Positions 49,474-58,793 are shown, counted from the stretch's first letter. The stretch: 64,000 bases of DNA from Duganella sp. CF402 (GCF_900109645.1 NZ_FOBG01000001.1:558001-622000); one strand, 5' to 3'. Notes: generated by a model from the letters alone, not told the origin. Numbers and translations: made by a program.

Positions 49474-50964
49474 ATGAACAAGCTGCATATGATCGCAAAA
49501 GGCGTCGCGCCTATCCTGGCTGCCTTGCTGATGACCGCGTGCGCTGCACCGGAATTCAAGCAGCCTGCGATGGACGTGCCGACCGCCTTCAAGGAAGCTC
49601 AAACGCCGGCGGAGGTGAAGATCGCCGCCGACGGCAGCACCTGGAAACAGGCGCAACCTGCAGAAGCGCAGCCGCGCGGCGAGTGGTGGCTGGCCTTCAA
49701 TGATCCAGCCCTGAATGAGCTGATCAACGAAGCCACCCGCGCCAATGCCAACCTCGCGGTAGCTGCGGCCCGCGTCAAGCAGGCCCGCGCCATTGCCGGT
49801 ATCGCCGAAGCGGACCGCATTCCGCAAGTGGGCATCGCAGCCGGTGCGCAGCGCGTGCGCCAGTCGGACGTGGAACTGGGTCTGCCTGCCGGTACGCCGG
49901 TGGCGCCGGCCAAGGTGTTCAACGCCAACCTGACGGCCAGTTACGAGGTCGATTTGTTCGGCCGCGTATCGTCCAACGTGGCGGCGGCGCGCGGCGACGC
50001 GGCTTCGGTCGAAGCCAACTACCGCTCGGTGCTGCTGGCCGTGCAAGCTGACGTGGCGCAGACTTACTTCCGTCTGCGCTCCACCGACGCCGAGCTGGAA
50101 ACGCTGAACCGCACGGTGCAGACTCGCGAAGAAAACGTCAAAGTCAACCAGCGTCGTTTCGACCTGGGCGACATTGGTGAATTCGACCTGTCGCGCGCCA
50201 AGACCGAGCTGGCGACCGCCAAAGCAGAAGCTATCGGCCTGCAGCGTCAGCGCGCGACCACCGAGCATGCGCTGGCGGTCCTGCTGGGCAAGCCGGCGGC
50301 AAGCTATACGGCAGGTAACAGCCCGCTGTTGGATACGGCCCTGCTGCCGGTGATTCCTGCTGGCCTGCCGTCGTCGCTGCTGGAACGTCGTCCTGACATC
50401 GCCGCTGCACAGCGTTCGATGGAAGCGTCGAATGCACGTATCGGTGTGGCGCGTTCGGCCATGTTCCCGTCGCTGATGCTGAACGCGAATGCGGGCGGCA
50501 CCTCGGCCAACACGGTGGCGGATGTGTTCAAGTGGAGCAGCCGTTCGTGGTTGCTGGGCGCGGCGTTGTCGATGCCGCTGATCGATGGTGGACGCAACAA
50601 GTCCAACATCCAGCGTAGCGAAGCGGCGTTGGAAGAATCGGTTGGCACCTATCGTCAAAGCGTGCTGACGGCGTTCGCCGAAGTGGAAGACAACCTGGCG
50701 GGCCTGCGCATCTTGGCTGGCCAGACCGCGCAGATTGACGATGCCGTGGTATCGGCACGCCGCTCGGCCGACCTGGCGCAGAAGCTGTACACGGCTGGCC
50801 GTTCGAGCTACCTCGATCTGCTGGACGCGCAGCGCAACCTGGCTGCGGTTGAACGCAGCGCGGTGCAGTTGCGCGGCAATCGCGCAGTCACCACTGTGGC
50901 GCTGATTCGCGCGCTGGGCGGTGGCTGGGGCGATGCGCCGCCAACCACGCTGGCGCAGAAGTAA
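49474..50964 (+). CDS. RND outer-membrane factor lipoprotein, OprN/NodT-type
   Basis: A 496-residue TolC-like lipoprotein with lipobox LMTAC (Cys about 23), WWLAFNDPALNELINEATRAN, two OEP domains, LLERRPDIAAAQRSMEASNA and SMPLIDGGRNKSNI. It begins one base after the pump gene and ends at a strong terminator, closing the three-gene RND operon. The start is ATG 49474; an upstream frame start at 49438 lies in the pump gene. Confidence 0.93.
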   Translation: MNKLHMIAKGVAPILAALLMTACAAPEFKQPAMDVPTAFKEAQTPAEVKIAADGSTWKQAQPAEAQPRGEWWLAFNDPALNELINEATRANANLAVAAARVKQARAIAGIAEADRIPQVGIAAGAQRVRQSDVELGLPAGTPVAPAKVFNANLTASYEVDLFGRVSSNVAAARGDAASVEANYRSVLLAVQADVAQTYFRLRSTDAELETLNRTVQTREENVKVNQRRFDLGDIGEFDLSRAKTELATAKAEAIGLQRQRATTEHALAVLLGKPAASYTAGNSPLLDTALLPVIPAGLPSSLLERRPDIAAAQRSMEASNARIGVARSAMFPSLMLNANAGGTSANTVADVFKWSSRSWLLGAALSMPLIDGGRNKSNIQRSEAALEESVGTYRQSVLTAFAEVEDNLAGLRILAGQTAQIDDAVVSARRSADLAQKLYTAGRSSYLDLLDAQRNLAAVERSAVQLRGNRAVTTVALIRALGGGWGDAPPTTLAQK

Positions 50965-50967
50965 ATG

Positions 50968-50994
50968 AAAACGGGCCAAACGGCCCGTTTTTTT
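50968..50994 (+). terminator. Intrinsic terminator of the RND operon
   Basis: AAAACGGGCC (50968-50977), loop AAAC, GGCCCGTTTT (50982-50991), T-run to 50994. It starts three bases after the stop codon. Confidence 0.93.
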
Positions 50995-51002
50995 CGCACG
51001 TC

Positions 51003-51066
51003 ATTCCGGCGAAGGCCGGAATCCATGCTGAGCAAGCGTTTTATGAGCTCCGGCTTTCGCCGGAGC
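51003..51066. repeat. Pair of inverted REP-like hairpins
   Basis: ATTCCGGC-GAAG-GCCGGAAT (51003-51022) and GCTCCGGC-TTTC-GCCGGAGC (51047-51066) are two related stems in opposite orientation, with ATCCATGCTGAGC-type linker sequence. This is the form of bacterial REP pairs (BIMEs). It lies between the RND terminator and the end of the gene at 51074 and can protect or terminate that gene's mRNA. Confidence 0.75.
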
Positions 51067-51073
51067 GACGGCA

Positions 51074-51424
51074 TTACTTGGTGACGACAGGAGCAGGGGC
51101 GCTGGTAGTTGCTGCGGCTTCTGCTTTCGCTGCCTTGGCGTGGGCCTTGGCTTTGGTCTTGGTGGCCTTGGCGTGAGCGTCTGCCTTGTCGGCTTTCTCT
51201 TCAGCCTTGGCGACAGCGACGTCTTTCTTGGCGTCGGCTTCTACCTTGGCGGTCTTGGCTTCTGCCTTGATCTCGGCCTTGGTTTCTTTGGCTTCTGCTT
51301 TGACGGCAGCCTTGGTTTCTTTAGCTTCGGCTTTAGCGGCAGCAGGCGCTGCAGGGGCTGGGGTCTGTGCGAATGCAGCGGTAGCGAACAGGCCGGCGAT
51401 CAGGGTAGCGATTACTTTAGTCAT
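51074..51424 (-). CDS. Secreted Ala/Lys/Glu-rich low-complexity protein
   Basis: A 116-residue protein with a signal peptide (ends TAAFAQT, about 1-19). The mature part is almost only Ala, Lys, Glu, Asp and Thr in AEAKETKA-type repeats, forming one long charged helix, with a Pro-rich end. Similar proteins in Burkholderiales have no known function; the histone H1-like composition is by itself no proof of DNA binding, since the protein is exported. Its 3' end abuts the REP pair. Confidence 0.7.
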   Translation of the reverse strand: MTKVIATLIAGLFATAAFAQTPAPAAPAAAKAEAKETKAAVKAEAKETKAEIKAEAKTAKVEADAKKDVAVAKAEEKADKADAHAKATKTKAKAHAKAAKAEAAATTSAPAPVVTK

Positions 51425-51517
51425 GATTCAATCCTTTAGTCTTCAGGTTTCGGGCCCGGGACAATTCCCGCGTCTCTGAGCAAAAAACGCCGGCCGGATT
51501 GTGTCCGTTGACGGTCC

Positions 51518-51573
51518 TTACAATCGCTTACATGTTCGTCACCGCACGGTATGAGCGCTTGCCCGCGCTTACA
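51518..51573. promoter_or_regulatory. TTACA direct repeats in the ligD promoter region
   Basis: TTACA occurs at 51518-51522, 51528-51532 and 51569-51573. The first two are exactly one helix turn apart and the last two both read GCTTACA. Such phased direct repeats suit OmpR/PhoB-type regulators. The region is shared by ligD and the divergent Ala/Lys-rich gene. Confidence 0.35.
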
Positions 51574-51581
51574 GTAGGCGC

Positions 51582-54059
51582 ATGAAAGGTTCACTCACCA
51601 GCTACAAGGCCAAGCGCAACTTCGCCGTCACGCCGGAACCTGCCGAAGGCGGCGAGGAGGGCGCCGGTGTGTTCGTGATCCAGAAGCACTGGGCCACGCG
51701 CCTGCATTACGACTTCCGCCTTGAACTCGACGGTGTGATGATGAGCTGGGCCGTGCCCAAAGGGCCGAGCTACGACACGCACGACAAACGGATGGCGGTG
51801 CATGTCGAGGACCATCCGATTTCCTACAACGATTTTGAAGGCACGATACCGCCCAAGCAGTACGGCGCGGGCAAGGTGATCATCTGGGACAAGGGCACAT
51901 GGCTGCCGCTTGATGATCCGCACAAGGCGCTCAAGGCGGGCAACCTGAAGTTCGAACTGCACGGCCACAAGATGCACGGCCGCTGGGTGCTGGTGCGCAT
52001 GAAGGGCAAGGGCGAGAAGCAGGAGCCGTGGCTGCTCATCAAGGAGCATGACGAGTACGCGCGGCCCGCCGAAGAATTCAGCGTGATCGACGAGATGCCC
52101 GACAGCGTCAAGGCGCTGCCGATGCCAGCAGCTCGCGGCGCCGTGACGCGCGTTGCGGCTGCAAAAGCCGACGAACGCGCTGCGCCAACGATGGCGCTGC
52201 CGGAAACGCTGTCGCCGCAACTGGCCACCCTGGTGGATGCGCCACCAGCGTCGACGGAGGATTGGCTGTTCGAGATCAAGTTTGACGGCTACCGGCTGCT
52301 GTCACGCATTGAAGGCAAAGACATCCGCCTGATCACCCGCAACGGCAACGACTGGACCCATAAACTGCAACCGCTGCGCGCCGAATTGGCGCGCCTCAAG
52401 CTGCCCTCCGGCTGGTACGACGGCGAAATCGTGGTTCACGATGACAACGGCCGTCCAGACTTCGGCCTGCTGCAAAACGCCTTCGACGAAGACCATCCTG
52501 GCGACATCGTCTACTTCCTGTTCGACATCCCATTCCACAAGGGCCGCGATCTGCGCGACCTGCCGCTGGAGGAACGCCGGGCGGTCCTGCAGGACATCAT
52601 GGCCAAACGCGAAACCGACAACGTCCGCTTCAGCGCCGCACTGAGCGCGCCGCCGCAGGAGATGATCGCCGCCGCCTGCCAGATGGGCCTTGAAGGCATC
52701 ATCGGCAAGCGCAAGGACTCGCGTTACACAGCGCGCCGCAGCGGCAGCTGGATCAAACTCAAATGCGGCCAGCGCCAGGAATTCGTCATCGGCGGCTATA
52801 CCGACCCGCAAGGCTCGCGCAGCGGTTTTGGCGCGCTCCTGCTGGGTACTTACGATGAAAACGGCAAACTCCAATATGCAGGCAACGTCGGCAGCGGCTT
52901 CAACGCCGCCTCGCTACGCGACTTGAAAGCGAAAATGGACAAGCTCCGTGCCGATCAAAGCCCGTTCGCGCCCAGCCGCGACATCGACAAGAAAGCCCAC
53001 TGGCTCAAGCCCACGCTGGTGGCCGAAATCAGCTTCAGCGAATGGACCCATTCCGGCTCCATCCGTCACGGCGTGTACCAGGGCCTGCGCAAGGACAAGC
53101 GCGCCGCCGGCATCACGCGCGAAAGGCCCGTCCACATCGAACAGGAGCAACCCGCCATGCAATCCGCGCTCGCCTCAATGAAGATTACGAATCCGGACCG
53201 CGTCATCGACAAGCAAAGCGGCGCCACCAAGATCGCCTTGATACGCTACTATGCGCTGGTCGCGGACCTGATGATCCCGCACCTGAAAGGCCGTCCGGTA
53301 TCGCTGGTGCGCGCGCCGGAGGGCGTGGGCGGTGAACTGTTCTTCCAGAAGCACGCGGAAATCAACCGTATGCCGGGCGTGAAGCAGTTCAAGCAGTCGC
53401 TCGATCCCGATCATCCGCCGATGCTGGAAGTGCCGACCGAGGAGGCCTTGCTGTCAGCTGCGCAAATGAACGTGGTCGAACTGCACACGCAAAACGCCAG
53501 CGGCAGCAGCTACGAAAAGCCCAACCGCATGATCTTCGACCTCGATCCGGGCAAGGACGTCAGCTGGGACCAGATCAAGGAAGCGGCCCACCTGATGCGT
53601 GCCTTTCTCACCGAGCTTGATCTGCCGGCCTTTCTGAAGACCAGCGGCGGCAAGGGGCTGCACGTGGTGGTGCCGCTCAAGCCGGGGTATGGCTGGGATG
53701 ACGTCAAAGCCTTTTCGCAAGCCATCGTCGCGCACATGGCGCAGACCATCCCGGAGCGTTTCGTGGTGAAGAGCGGGCCGCGCAACCGCGTCGGAAAAAT
53801 CTTCATCGACTACCTGCGCAATGGACGCGGCGCTACCACCGTCAGCGCATGGTCGGCCCGCACCCGGCCCGGCCTCGGGATTTCCGTGCCAATTACCTGG
53901 GATGAGCTGGATAGCCTGCAGAGCGCCGATCAATGGAACGTCAACAACGTCCACGACCGCCTCGATGTCGGCAACGCGCCGTGGGACGATTACGCCAAGT
54001 CAGCCAAAGGCCTGGCCGCCGCCATGAAGCTGATGAAGTTCAAGCCCGGGCAGGGCTAA
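51582..54059 (+). CDS. ligD: DNA ligase D (end-joining: phosphoesterase-ligase-polymerase)
   Basis: An 825-residue three-part enzyme in the usual Pseudomonas-type order. The 3'-phosphoesterase is about 25-165 (KHWATRLHYDFRLELDGV, WAVPKGPS). The ATP-dependent ligase is about 215-510 with the AMP-accepting Lys233 in FEIKFDGYR and later WIKLKCGQRQEF. The primase-like polymerase is about 530-815 (FFQKHAEINRMP, IFDLDPG with the metal Asp pair, FLKTSGGKGLHVVVPL, NGRGATTVSAWSARTRPG). With Ku it repairs double-strand breaks by non-homologous end joining. It overlaps the end of ku by four bases on the opposite strand. Confidence 0.96.
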   Translation: MKGSLTSYKAKRNFAVTPEPAEGGEEGAGVFVIQKHWATRLHYDFRLELDGVMMSWAVPKGPSYDTHDKRMAVHVEDHPISYNDFEGTIPPKQYGAGKVIIWDKGTWLPLDDPHKALKAGNLKFELHGHKMHGRWVLVRMKGKGEKQEPWLLIKEHDEYARPAEEFSVIDEMPDSVKALPMPAARGAVTRVAAAKADERAAPTMALPETLSPQLATLVDAPPASTEDWLFEIKFDGYRLLSRIEGKDIRLITRNGNDWTHKLQPLRAELARLKLPSGWYDGEIVVHDDNGRPDFGLLQNAFDEDHPGDIVYFLFDIPFHKGRDLRDLPLEERRAVLQDIMAKRETDNVRFSAALSAPPQEMIAAACQMGLEGIIGKRKDSRYTARRSGSWIKLKCGQRQEFVIGGYTDPQGSRSGFGALLLGTYDENGKLQYAGNVGSGFNAASLRDLKAKMDKLRADQSPFAPSRDIDKKAHWLKPTLVAEISFSEWTHSGSIRHGVYQGLRKDKRAAGITRERPVHIEQEQPAMQSALASMKITNPDRVIDKQSGATKIALIRYYALVADLMIPHLKGRPVSLVRAPEGVGGELFFQKHAEINRMPGVKQFKQSLDPDHPPMLEVPTEEALLSAAQMNVVELHTQNASGSSYEKPNRMIFDLDPGKDVSWDQIKEAAHLMRAFLTELDLPAFLKTSGGKGLHVVVPLKPGYGWDDVKAFSQAIVAHMAQTIPERFVVKSGPRNRVGKIFIDYLRNGRGATTVSAWSARTRPGLGISVPITWDELDSLQSADQWNVNNVHDRLDVGNAPWDDYAKSAKGLAAAMKLMKFKPGQG

Positions 54060-55069
54060 GCGGCCTTGCGGCTGGCAGCAGGCTTGCGCTTGGCTGCTGC
54101 CTGGCTTGTGCTCTTCGCGGCGGACTTGGTGCTGGTGCTGCTCTTGGCGCTCGTGGTCGACGTGCTGCGGCGCGCAGTGCTGCGTGCCTTCGGCTTCGCT
54201 TCTTCCTCGTCGTTGTCATCCTCTTCCTCGATCGGTGCCGGCTTGGCCTTGGCAGCCGCACCCTTGCCTCCGCGCTTGCCGAGGCTATTCTGCAGCAGCG
54301 CCACCAGATCCACCACGTTGGACGCTTTCGGCGTGGCAGTCTCTTTGTCTGGCGCGGTGATGGTCTTGGTCTGGCCGGCCTTGATTTTTTTCTTCACCAG
54401 GGCCAGCACGTCTTCCTTGTAGGTGTCGTGATACTGTTCCGGATTCCATTCCGCGCTCATGCCTTCGACCAGCGACAGCGCCATCTGCAGCTCCTTGTCG
54501 CTGATGCCAACCGCCTTCAAGGTCTTGGGCGGCAGCTTGAGTTCCTCGGCGTCGCGGATCTCGGTGGCATAGCGCAGCGTATTGAGCACGATCTTGTCCT
54601 CGACGCACACCAGCGCGCACAGGTGCTGCTTGGTGCGCATCACCACCGTGGCGATGCCGATCTTGCCGGCCTTGCGCAAGGTCTCGCGCAGCAGCGCATA
54701 AACTTTGTCGCCGCCGCGTGAGGGCGCCAGGTAGTAGGGCGTTTCGTAATACGTGAGCGGCACCTCGGCCGCATCAACAAAGGCGGTGATGTCGATGGTT
54801 TGGGTGGCTTCCACGTTGGCGCGCTTCAGGTCTTCGTCCGACAGCACCACATATTCATCGGTCTCGTATTCGTAGCCTTTGACGATGTCGTCCCACGTCA
54901 CTTCCTTGCCGGTGCTCTTGTTATAGCGCTTGTAGCCGACCGGCGAAAAGTCGCGCTTATCCAGCATGGTCAGATCGAGGTCGTGCTCCTGCACGGCCGT
55001 GTACATCTCGACCGGAATGTAGACCAGCCCAAAGCTGATCGCCCCTTTCCATAGCGCGCGCGCGGCCAC
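54056..55069 (-). CDS. ku: Ku end-binding protein
   Basis: A 337-residue bacterial Ku: the core (about 1-255; ALWKGAISFGLVYIPVEMYT, YETPYYLAPSRGGDKVYALL, LALVKKKIKAGQ) forms a homodimer ring on DNA ends and recruits LigD. The tail from about 260 is unusually long and basic, with an acidic EEEDDNDEEE insert and Ala/Lys/Ser/Thr repeats, as in extended Ku C-termini that aid DNA threading. It begins three bases after the SDR gene and so is the second gene of a minus-strand operon. Confidence 0.96.
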   Translation of the reverse strand: MAARALWKGAISFGLVYIPVEMYTAVQEHDLDLTMLDKRDFSPVGYKRYNKSTGKEVTWDDIVKGYEYETDEYVVLSDEDLKRANVEATQTIDITAFVDAAEVPLTYYETPYYLAPSRGGDKVYALLRETLRKAGKIGIATVVMRTKQHLCALVCVEDKIVLNTLRYATEIRDAEELKLPPKTLKAVGISDKELQMALSLVEGMSAEWNPEQYHDTYKEDVLALVKKKIKAGQTKTITAPDKETATPKASNVVDLVALLQNSLGKRGGKGAAAKAKPAPIEEEDDNDEEEAKPKARSTARRSTSTTSAKSSTSTKSAAKSTSQAAAKRKPAASRKAA

Positions 55070-55072
55070 GAT

Positions 55073-55942
55073 TCAAGCACCCACGGAGCCGGTCACCGGC
55101 AGCACGATGCCCGAGATGTAGCTGGAGCAGCAGGGCGCGGCCAGGAACACATAGGCCGGCGACAGTTCCTGCGGCTGGGCGGGGCGCTTCATGTCGGTAT
55201 CGGCGCCGAACTGCGCGATCTTCTCGGGCGGTGCGTCGGCGGGGTTGAGCGGCGTCCACACCGGCCCCGGCGCCACCGCGTTGACGCGGATCCCTTGCTC
55301 CATCAGGTTGGAAGCCAGCGACTTGGTGAACGCGTGGATCGCGCCTTTGGTAGCCGAGTAGTCCAGTAAATGGCCCGAGCCTTCCAGCCCGGTCACCGAG
55401 CCAGTATTGATGATGGACGCGCCGCGCTTGAGGTAGGGAGCCACCGCCTTGGCCATGTGGAAGTAGCCATAGATATTGGTTTTCATGGTTTGGTCGAAGC
55501 GCTCTTCGGTGATATCGGCCAACTTGTCCGCATGCTGCTGGTAGGCGGCGTTGTTGACCAAAATGTCCAGCCGACCGAAGCGCTCGTGCGCCTGCTGGGC
55601 GGCGCTTTGGCAGAACGCCGCATCGCGCACGTCGCCGCGCAACAGCAGGCAGTCCTGGCCCTCGGCCTCGACGTAGCGCCTGGTGTCTTCCGCGTCCTGG
55701 TCTTCGTTCAGGTAGATGATGGCGACGTCCGCGCCTTCGCGTGCGTACAGCACCGCTACGGCGCGGCCGATGCCGGAATCGCCGCCGGTGATCAGTGCTG
55801 CCATGCCGTCAAGCTTGCCGCTTCCGCAATAGTCGGGTGCGAGAAATTCCGGTTTTTGCTGCATGTCCGCTTCCAGCCCCGGCTTGTCCAGATGCTGGGC
55901 CGGCTGCGGCGGATGCGGGTATTGGGGATCGAGATTGGGCAT
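55073..55942 (-). CDS. Short-chain dehydrogenase of the YghA/general-stress type
   Basis: A 289-residue SDR with the N-terminal extension of this group (PQYPHPPQPAQHLDKPG). Cofactor motif ALITGGDSGIGRAVAVLYA, NNAAYQ, catalytic Ser in IINTGSVTG and YSATKGA with Tyr-x-x-x-Lys, then VNAVAPGPVWTPL. It is an NAD(P)-dependent oxidoreductase of unknown substrate; relatives are stress-induced. The GGAGA ribosome site supports ATG 55942. It is co-transcribed with ku, which suggests that both belong to a stress response. Confidence 0.92.
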   Translation of the reverse strand: MPNLDPQYPHPPQPAQHLDKPGLEADMQQKPEFLAPDYCGSGKLDGMAALITGGDSGIGRAVAVLYAREGADVAIIYLNEDQDAEDTRRYVEAEGQDCLLLRGDVRDAAFCQSAAQQAHERFGRLDILVNNAAYQQHADKLADITEERFDQTMKTNIYGYFHMAKAVAPYLKRGASIINTGSVTGLEGSGHLLDYSATKGAIHAFTKSLASNLMEQGIRVNAVAPGPVWTPLNPADAPPEKIAQFGADTDMKRPAQPQELSPAYVFLAAPCCSSYISGIVLPVTGSVGA

Positions 55943-56150
55943 GACGGTTCTCCTCGCGGTTCACTACCAGTATGGCGTGCGCCGGCCGCACGACCGTGCG
56001 TGTCCTCACATATGCAGGCAAACCACGCCTGAAGAAAAAAACTGATCTTTAATGCAAAAAATATTGCTATTTATGAACTTTATGGCACACTAGTAGAGCG
56101 AGACATTTTTAACATCAAAATTATTAGAAACTAAGGTGGGGAGTATCATC

Positions 56151-57638
56151 ATGGCGGACGTCGTTAGCCGAGTGAATAGCACGGGCGTGTATTTCAACCC
56201 CAGCGCCGAACGGCGCGCTGAGTTCCAGTCTATCTGCGCGGAGATGTTTTCCCAGCTGTCGCTGTGCGACAACGTGGACGCCACCGGCGCTGCGCTGGTC
56301 AAACGTGACACCGGCCTGCTGATCCTCGACCTGAACGGGTTCGACCATCTGAATGAACTGGCCGGCGTCGGCGCGCTGATCCGCAGCCGAGCGGGCGCCC
56401 CGATCCTGATCCTGTGCGCTTACGAACACAGCGCCTGGCTGCCGGAGCTGATGGCCTACGGCACCTTCGATTACCGCATTTGCCCGATCCTGAGCGATGA
56501 GCTGCAGCAGGCCGTGAAGCGGGGCCTGACGGAGCCGGACGACCTGGCCGCCGCCATGCAGCAGGAATTGCTGGACAAGGAAAAAGAGTTGCGCGACCTG
56601 CTGGGCGTGCAGCGCAGCCTGCAGCGCGCACTGGGCGGCATCGACAATATCGCCATGATGTCGTCGCAGATCTGCCTGGCTTTGTGTAATTTCCCCGGCG
56701 TGCGTCACACCTCGCTGCTGCATATGAAAGCGCGCGGCGACCTGCAACTGGTGGCGCAGGAATCGCGCAATCATCTCGATCTCGGCCGCCTGCTGCAACG
56801 GCGCGACCGCCTGCTGCAATCGCCGCTGCGCGATACCTTCCCGCCGCTGATGGCGGTGGCGCGCGGCGAATTGGTGCTGCTGGACGCGCCGGAAAAATCG
56901 GGCGATCCGGAACTGGCCATGCAGCTGCATGACCGTAACGTGCGCATGGTGCTGGCGCTGCCACTGCGCGCCGAGCCGGGCGGCCCTGAAATCGGCGCGA
57001 TCTGCCTGATGTTCGACCGTCACATCACCTTCTCGCGCGAGCAGTTTGCCTGCTTCGCCAGTCTGGCGCAGTTCGTCAGCTTCGGCCTCGGTATGAGCGA
57101 ATTGAAGCATCAGAATGACGCGCTGTCGGGCCAACTGTCGCAGATGAGCACCGTGGACGCGGTCACCGGCGCCGCCAACCGCCGCGCCGGCGAAGACAAT
57201 CTGGATAACGAAATTCGCCGCGCGCGCCGCTATGGCCTGCCGCTGTCGGTGCTGACCTTCGACGTCGGCAGCTTCCGCTCCGCCAACGATTTATATGGTT
57301 CGGCCGTTGGCGATCCGGCGCTGCGCAAGGTCGCCGAAACCGTGATGGGCCGCCTGCGCACCTCGGATACGCTGGCGCGCATGCGCGGCGAAGAATTCCT
57401 GATCGTCGCCACCCACACCACTTCGGTGGACGCGGTGCGGCTGGCGGAAAAACTGCGCACCGCGATCACCGAAGCGGATCTGCCGGGCGCTGGTTTTGGC
57501 GCCACGGTCAGCATCAGCCTCGGTGTCACGCAGGTGGGTGCGGACGAGGGCGCGGCCACCGTGCTCGATCGGCTCGACACCGCGCTGCACCGCGCCAAGC
57601 GCGCGGGCCGCAACTGCATCGAGCTGGCGACGGTTTAG
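56151..57638 (+). CDS. GGDEF protein with receiver-like and GAF-like domains, RGEEF variant
   Basis: A 495-residue soluble protein. Residues about 35-135 look like a receiver fold without a clear phosphorylation site (LLILDLNGFDHLNELAG). A coiled coil (140-165) and a GAF-like domain (165-320) follow. GGDEF is about 335-490: LTFDVGSFRSANDLYGSAVGD keeps the metal Asp and the substrate Asn, the signature reads RGEEF instead of GGEEF, and an RTSD inhibitory site lies five residues before it. Activity is uncertain. ATG 56151 has GGTGGGGAG upstream. The 208 bases before it, shared with the SDR, are A/T-rich with no further gene. Confidence 0.85.
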   Translation: MADVVSRVNSTGVYFNPSAERRAEFQSICAEMFSQLSLCDNVDATGAALVKRDTGLLILDLNGFDHLNELAGVGALIRSRAGAPILILCAYEHSAWLPELMAYGTFDYRICPILSDELQQAVKRGLTEPDDLAAAMQQELLDKEKELRDLLGVQRSLQRALGGIDNIAMMSSQICLALCNFPGVRHTSLLHMKARGDLQLVAQESRNHLDLGRLLQRRDRLLQSPLRDTFPPLMAVARGELVLLDAPEKSGDPELAMQLHDRNVRMVLALPLRAEPGGPEIGAICLMFDRHITFSREQFACFASLAQFVSFGLGMSELKHQNDALSGQLSQMSTVDAVTGAANRRAGEDNLDNEIRRARRYGLPLSVLTFDVGSFRSANDLYGSAVGDPALRKVAETVMGRLRTSDTLARMRGEEFLIVATHTTSVDAVRLAEKLRTAITEADLPGAGFGATVSISLGVTQVGADEGAATVLDRLDTALHRAKRAGRNCIELATV

Positions 57639-58771
57639 ATCTTCTCCAGAATGGTGGCGATGCCCTGGCCGCCGCCGATGCACTGGGCGGCCAGCGCGTA
57701 GCGGCCGCCGGTGCGCTTCAACAGCGCCGCCGCCTTGCCGGTGATGCGCGCGCCGGTGGCGCCGAGCGGATGGCCGATGGCCATGCCGCCGCCGTCGATA
57801 TTCAGCGCCTCCGGCTTGATCCCCAGCTCGCGCACGCAGGCCAGTGCCTGCGAGGCGAAGGCCTCGTTAATTTCCGCCACATCGATATCCTCCGCCTTCA
57901 GGCCCGCCAGCCTGAGGGCTTTTTGCGTGGCCGGAATCGGGCCGATACCCATCAGCGCTGGATCGCAGCCCACCGCCGCCATCGAGACGATGCGCGCGCT
58001 TGGTTGCAGGCCGTGCTTGCGGGCGAATTCCTCGGTCGTTACCAGCACCGCCGATGCGCCATCGGTCAGCGGCGACGAGGTGCCGGCGGTGACCACGCCG
58101 TGTTCCGGATCGAACACCGGCTTCAGTGCTGCCAGCGCTTCCAGCGTGGTGCCGGGGCGGATGCAGCCGTCTTCCGCGATCACCTCGCCCTTGTTGTCAG
58201 TGATGGGGATGATTTCGTCTTTCAGCAAACCGGCGGCGCGCGCGGCGGCGGCCTTCTGGTGCGATTGCAGCGCCAGCACTTCCTGGTCGGCGCGCGACAC
58301 TTCGTATTTGCGGGCGACGTTTTCTGCGGTGTCGCCCATGCTGATGTAGGCGTCGGTTTCGGCCTGCAACTGCGGGTTAGGGGAGAAGTTGAAGCCGCCC
58401 TGCGGCACCATCGTCATCGACTCCACGCCGACGCACAGGTAAGCCTCGCCCAGCCCGGCCTCGATATTGGCGGCGGCGATGTGGACGGCCGACATGGACG
58501 AGCCGCAGAAACGGTTGATGGTCATGGCGCTGACTTCATGCGGGAAGCCGGCCAGCAGCGAGACGATGCGCGCCAGGTTGTTGCCCTGCGAGGACTCGGG
58601 ATAGGCGCAGCCGAGAATGACGTCGTCCAGTTCGCGCGGATCGATGCCGGTACGTTGGATCAGGCCTTTCACCACCTGCGCGCCGAGATCGTCGGGACGG
58701 ACTTCGGCCAGCTTGCCTTTGCGGGAGAAGTGAAAGGGCGAACGCGCGTAGGCGCTGATGACTGCTTTCAT
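57635..58771 (-). CDS. Acetyl-CoA C-acyltransferase (thiolase)
   Basis: A 378-residue thiolase: nucleophile Cys89 in INRFCGSSMSAVHIA, NEAFASQALAC, GGGMAIGHPLGATGAR with the active His, and C-terminal CIGGGQG with the second Cys. It cleaves 3-oxoacyl-CoA in fatty-acid beta-oxidation (FadA-type) or condenses acetyl-CoA. The start ATG 58771 follows AAAGGA. The divergent TetR gene at 58858 is its probable regulator. No fadB partner is in the window. Confidence 0.93.
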   Translation of the reverse strand: MKAVISAYARSPFHFSRKGKLAEVRPDDLGAQVVKGLIQRTGIDPRELDDVILGCAYPESSQGNNLARIVSLLAGFPHEVSAMTINRFCGSSMSAVHIAAANIEAGLGEAYLCVGVESMTMVPQGGFNFSPNPQLQAETDAYISMGDTAENVARKYEVSRADQEVLALQSHQKAAAARAAGLLKDEIIPITDNKGEVIAEDGCIRPGTTLEALAALKPVFDPEHGVVTAGTSSPLTDGASAVLVTTEEFARKHGLQPSARIVSMAAVGCDPALMGIGPIPATQKALRLAGLKAEDIDVAEINEAFASQALACVRELGIKPEALNIDGGGMAIGHPLGATGARITGKAAALLKRTGGRYALAAQCIGGGQGIATILEKI

Positions 58772-58793
58772 GATGGCTTCCTTTAATGATGGT

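Noticed and set aside
50808..51074. An 88-codon minus-strand frame containing MDSGLRRND
   Set aside because: It translates the REP pair and the antisense of the outer-membrane factor gene.
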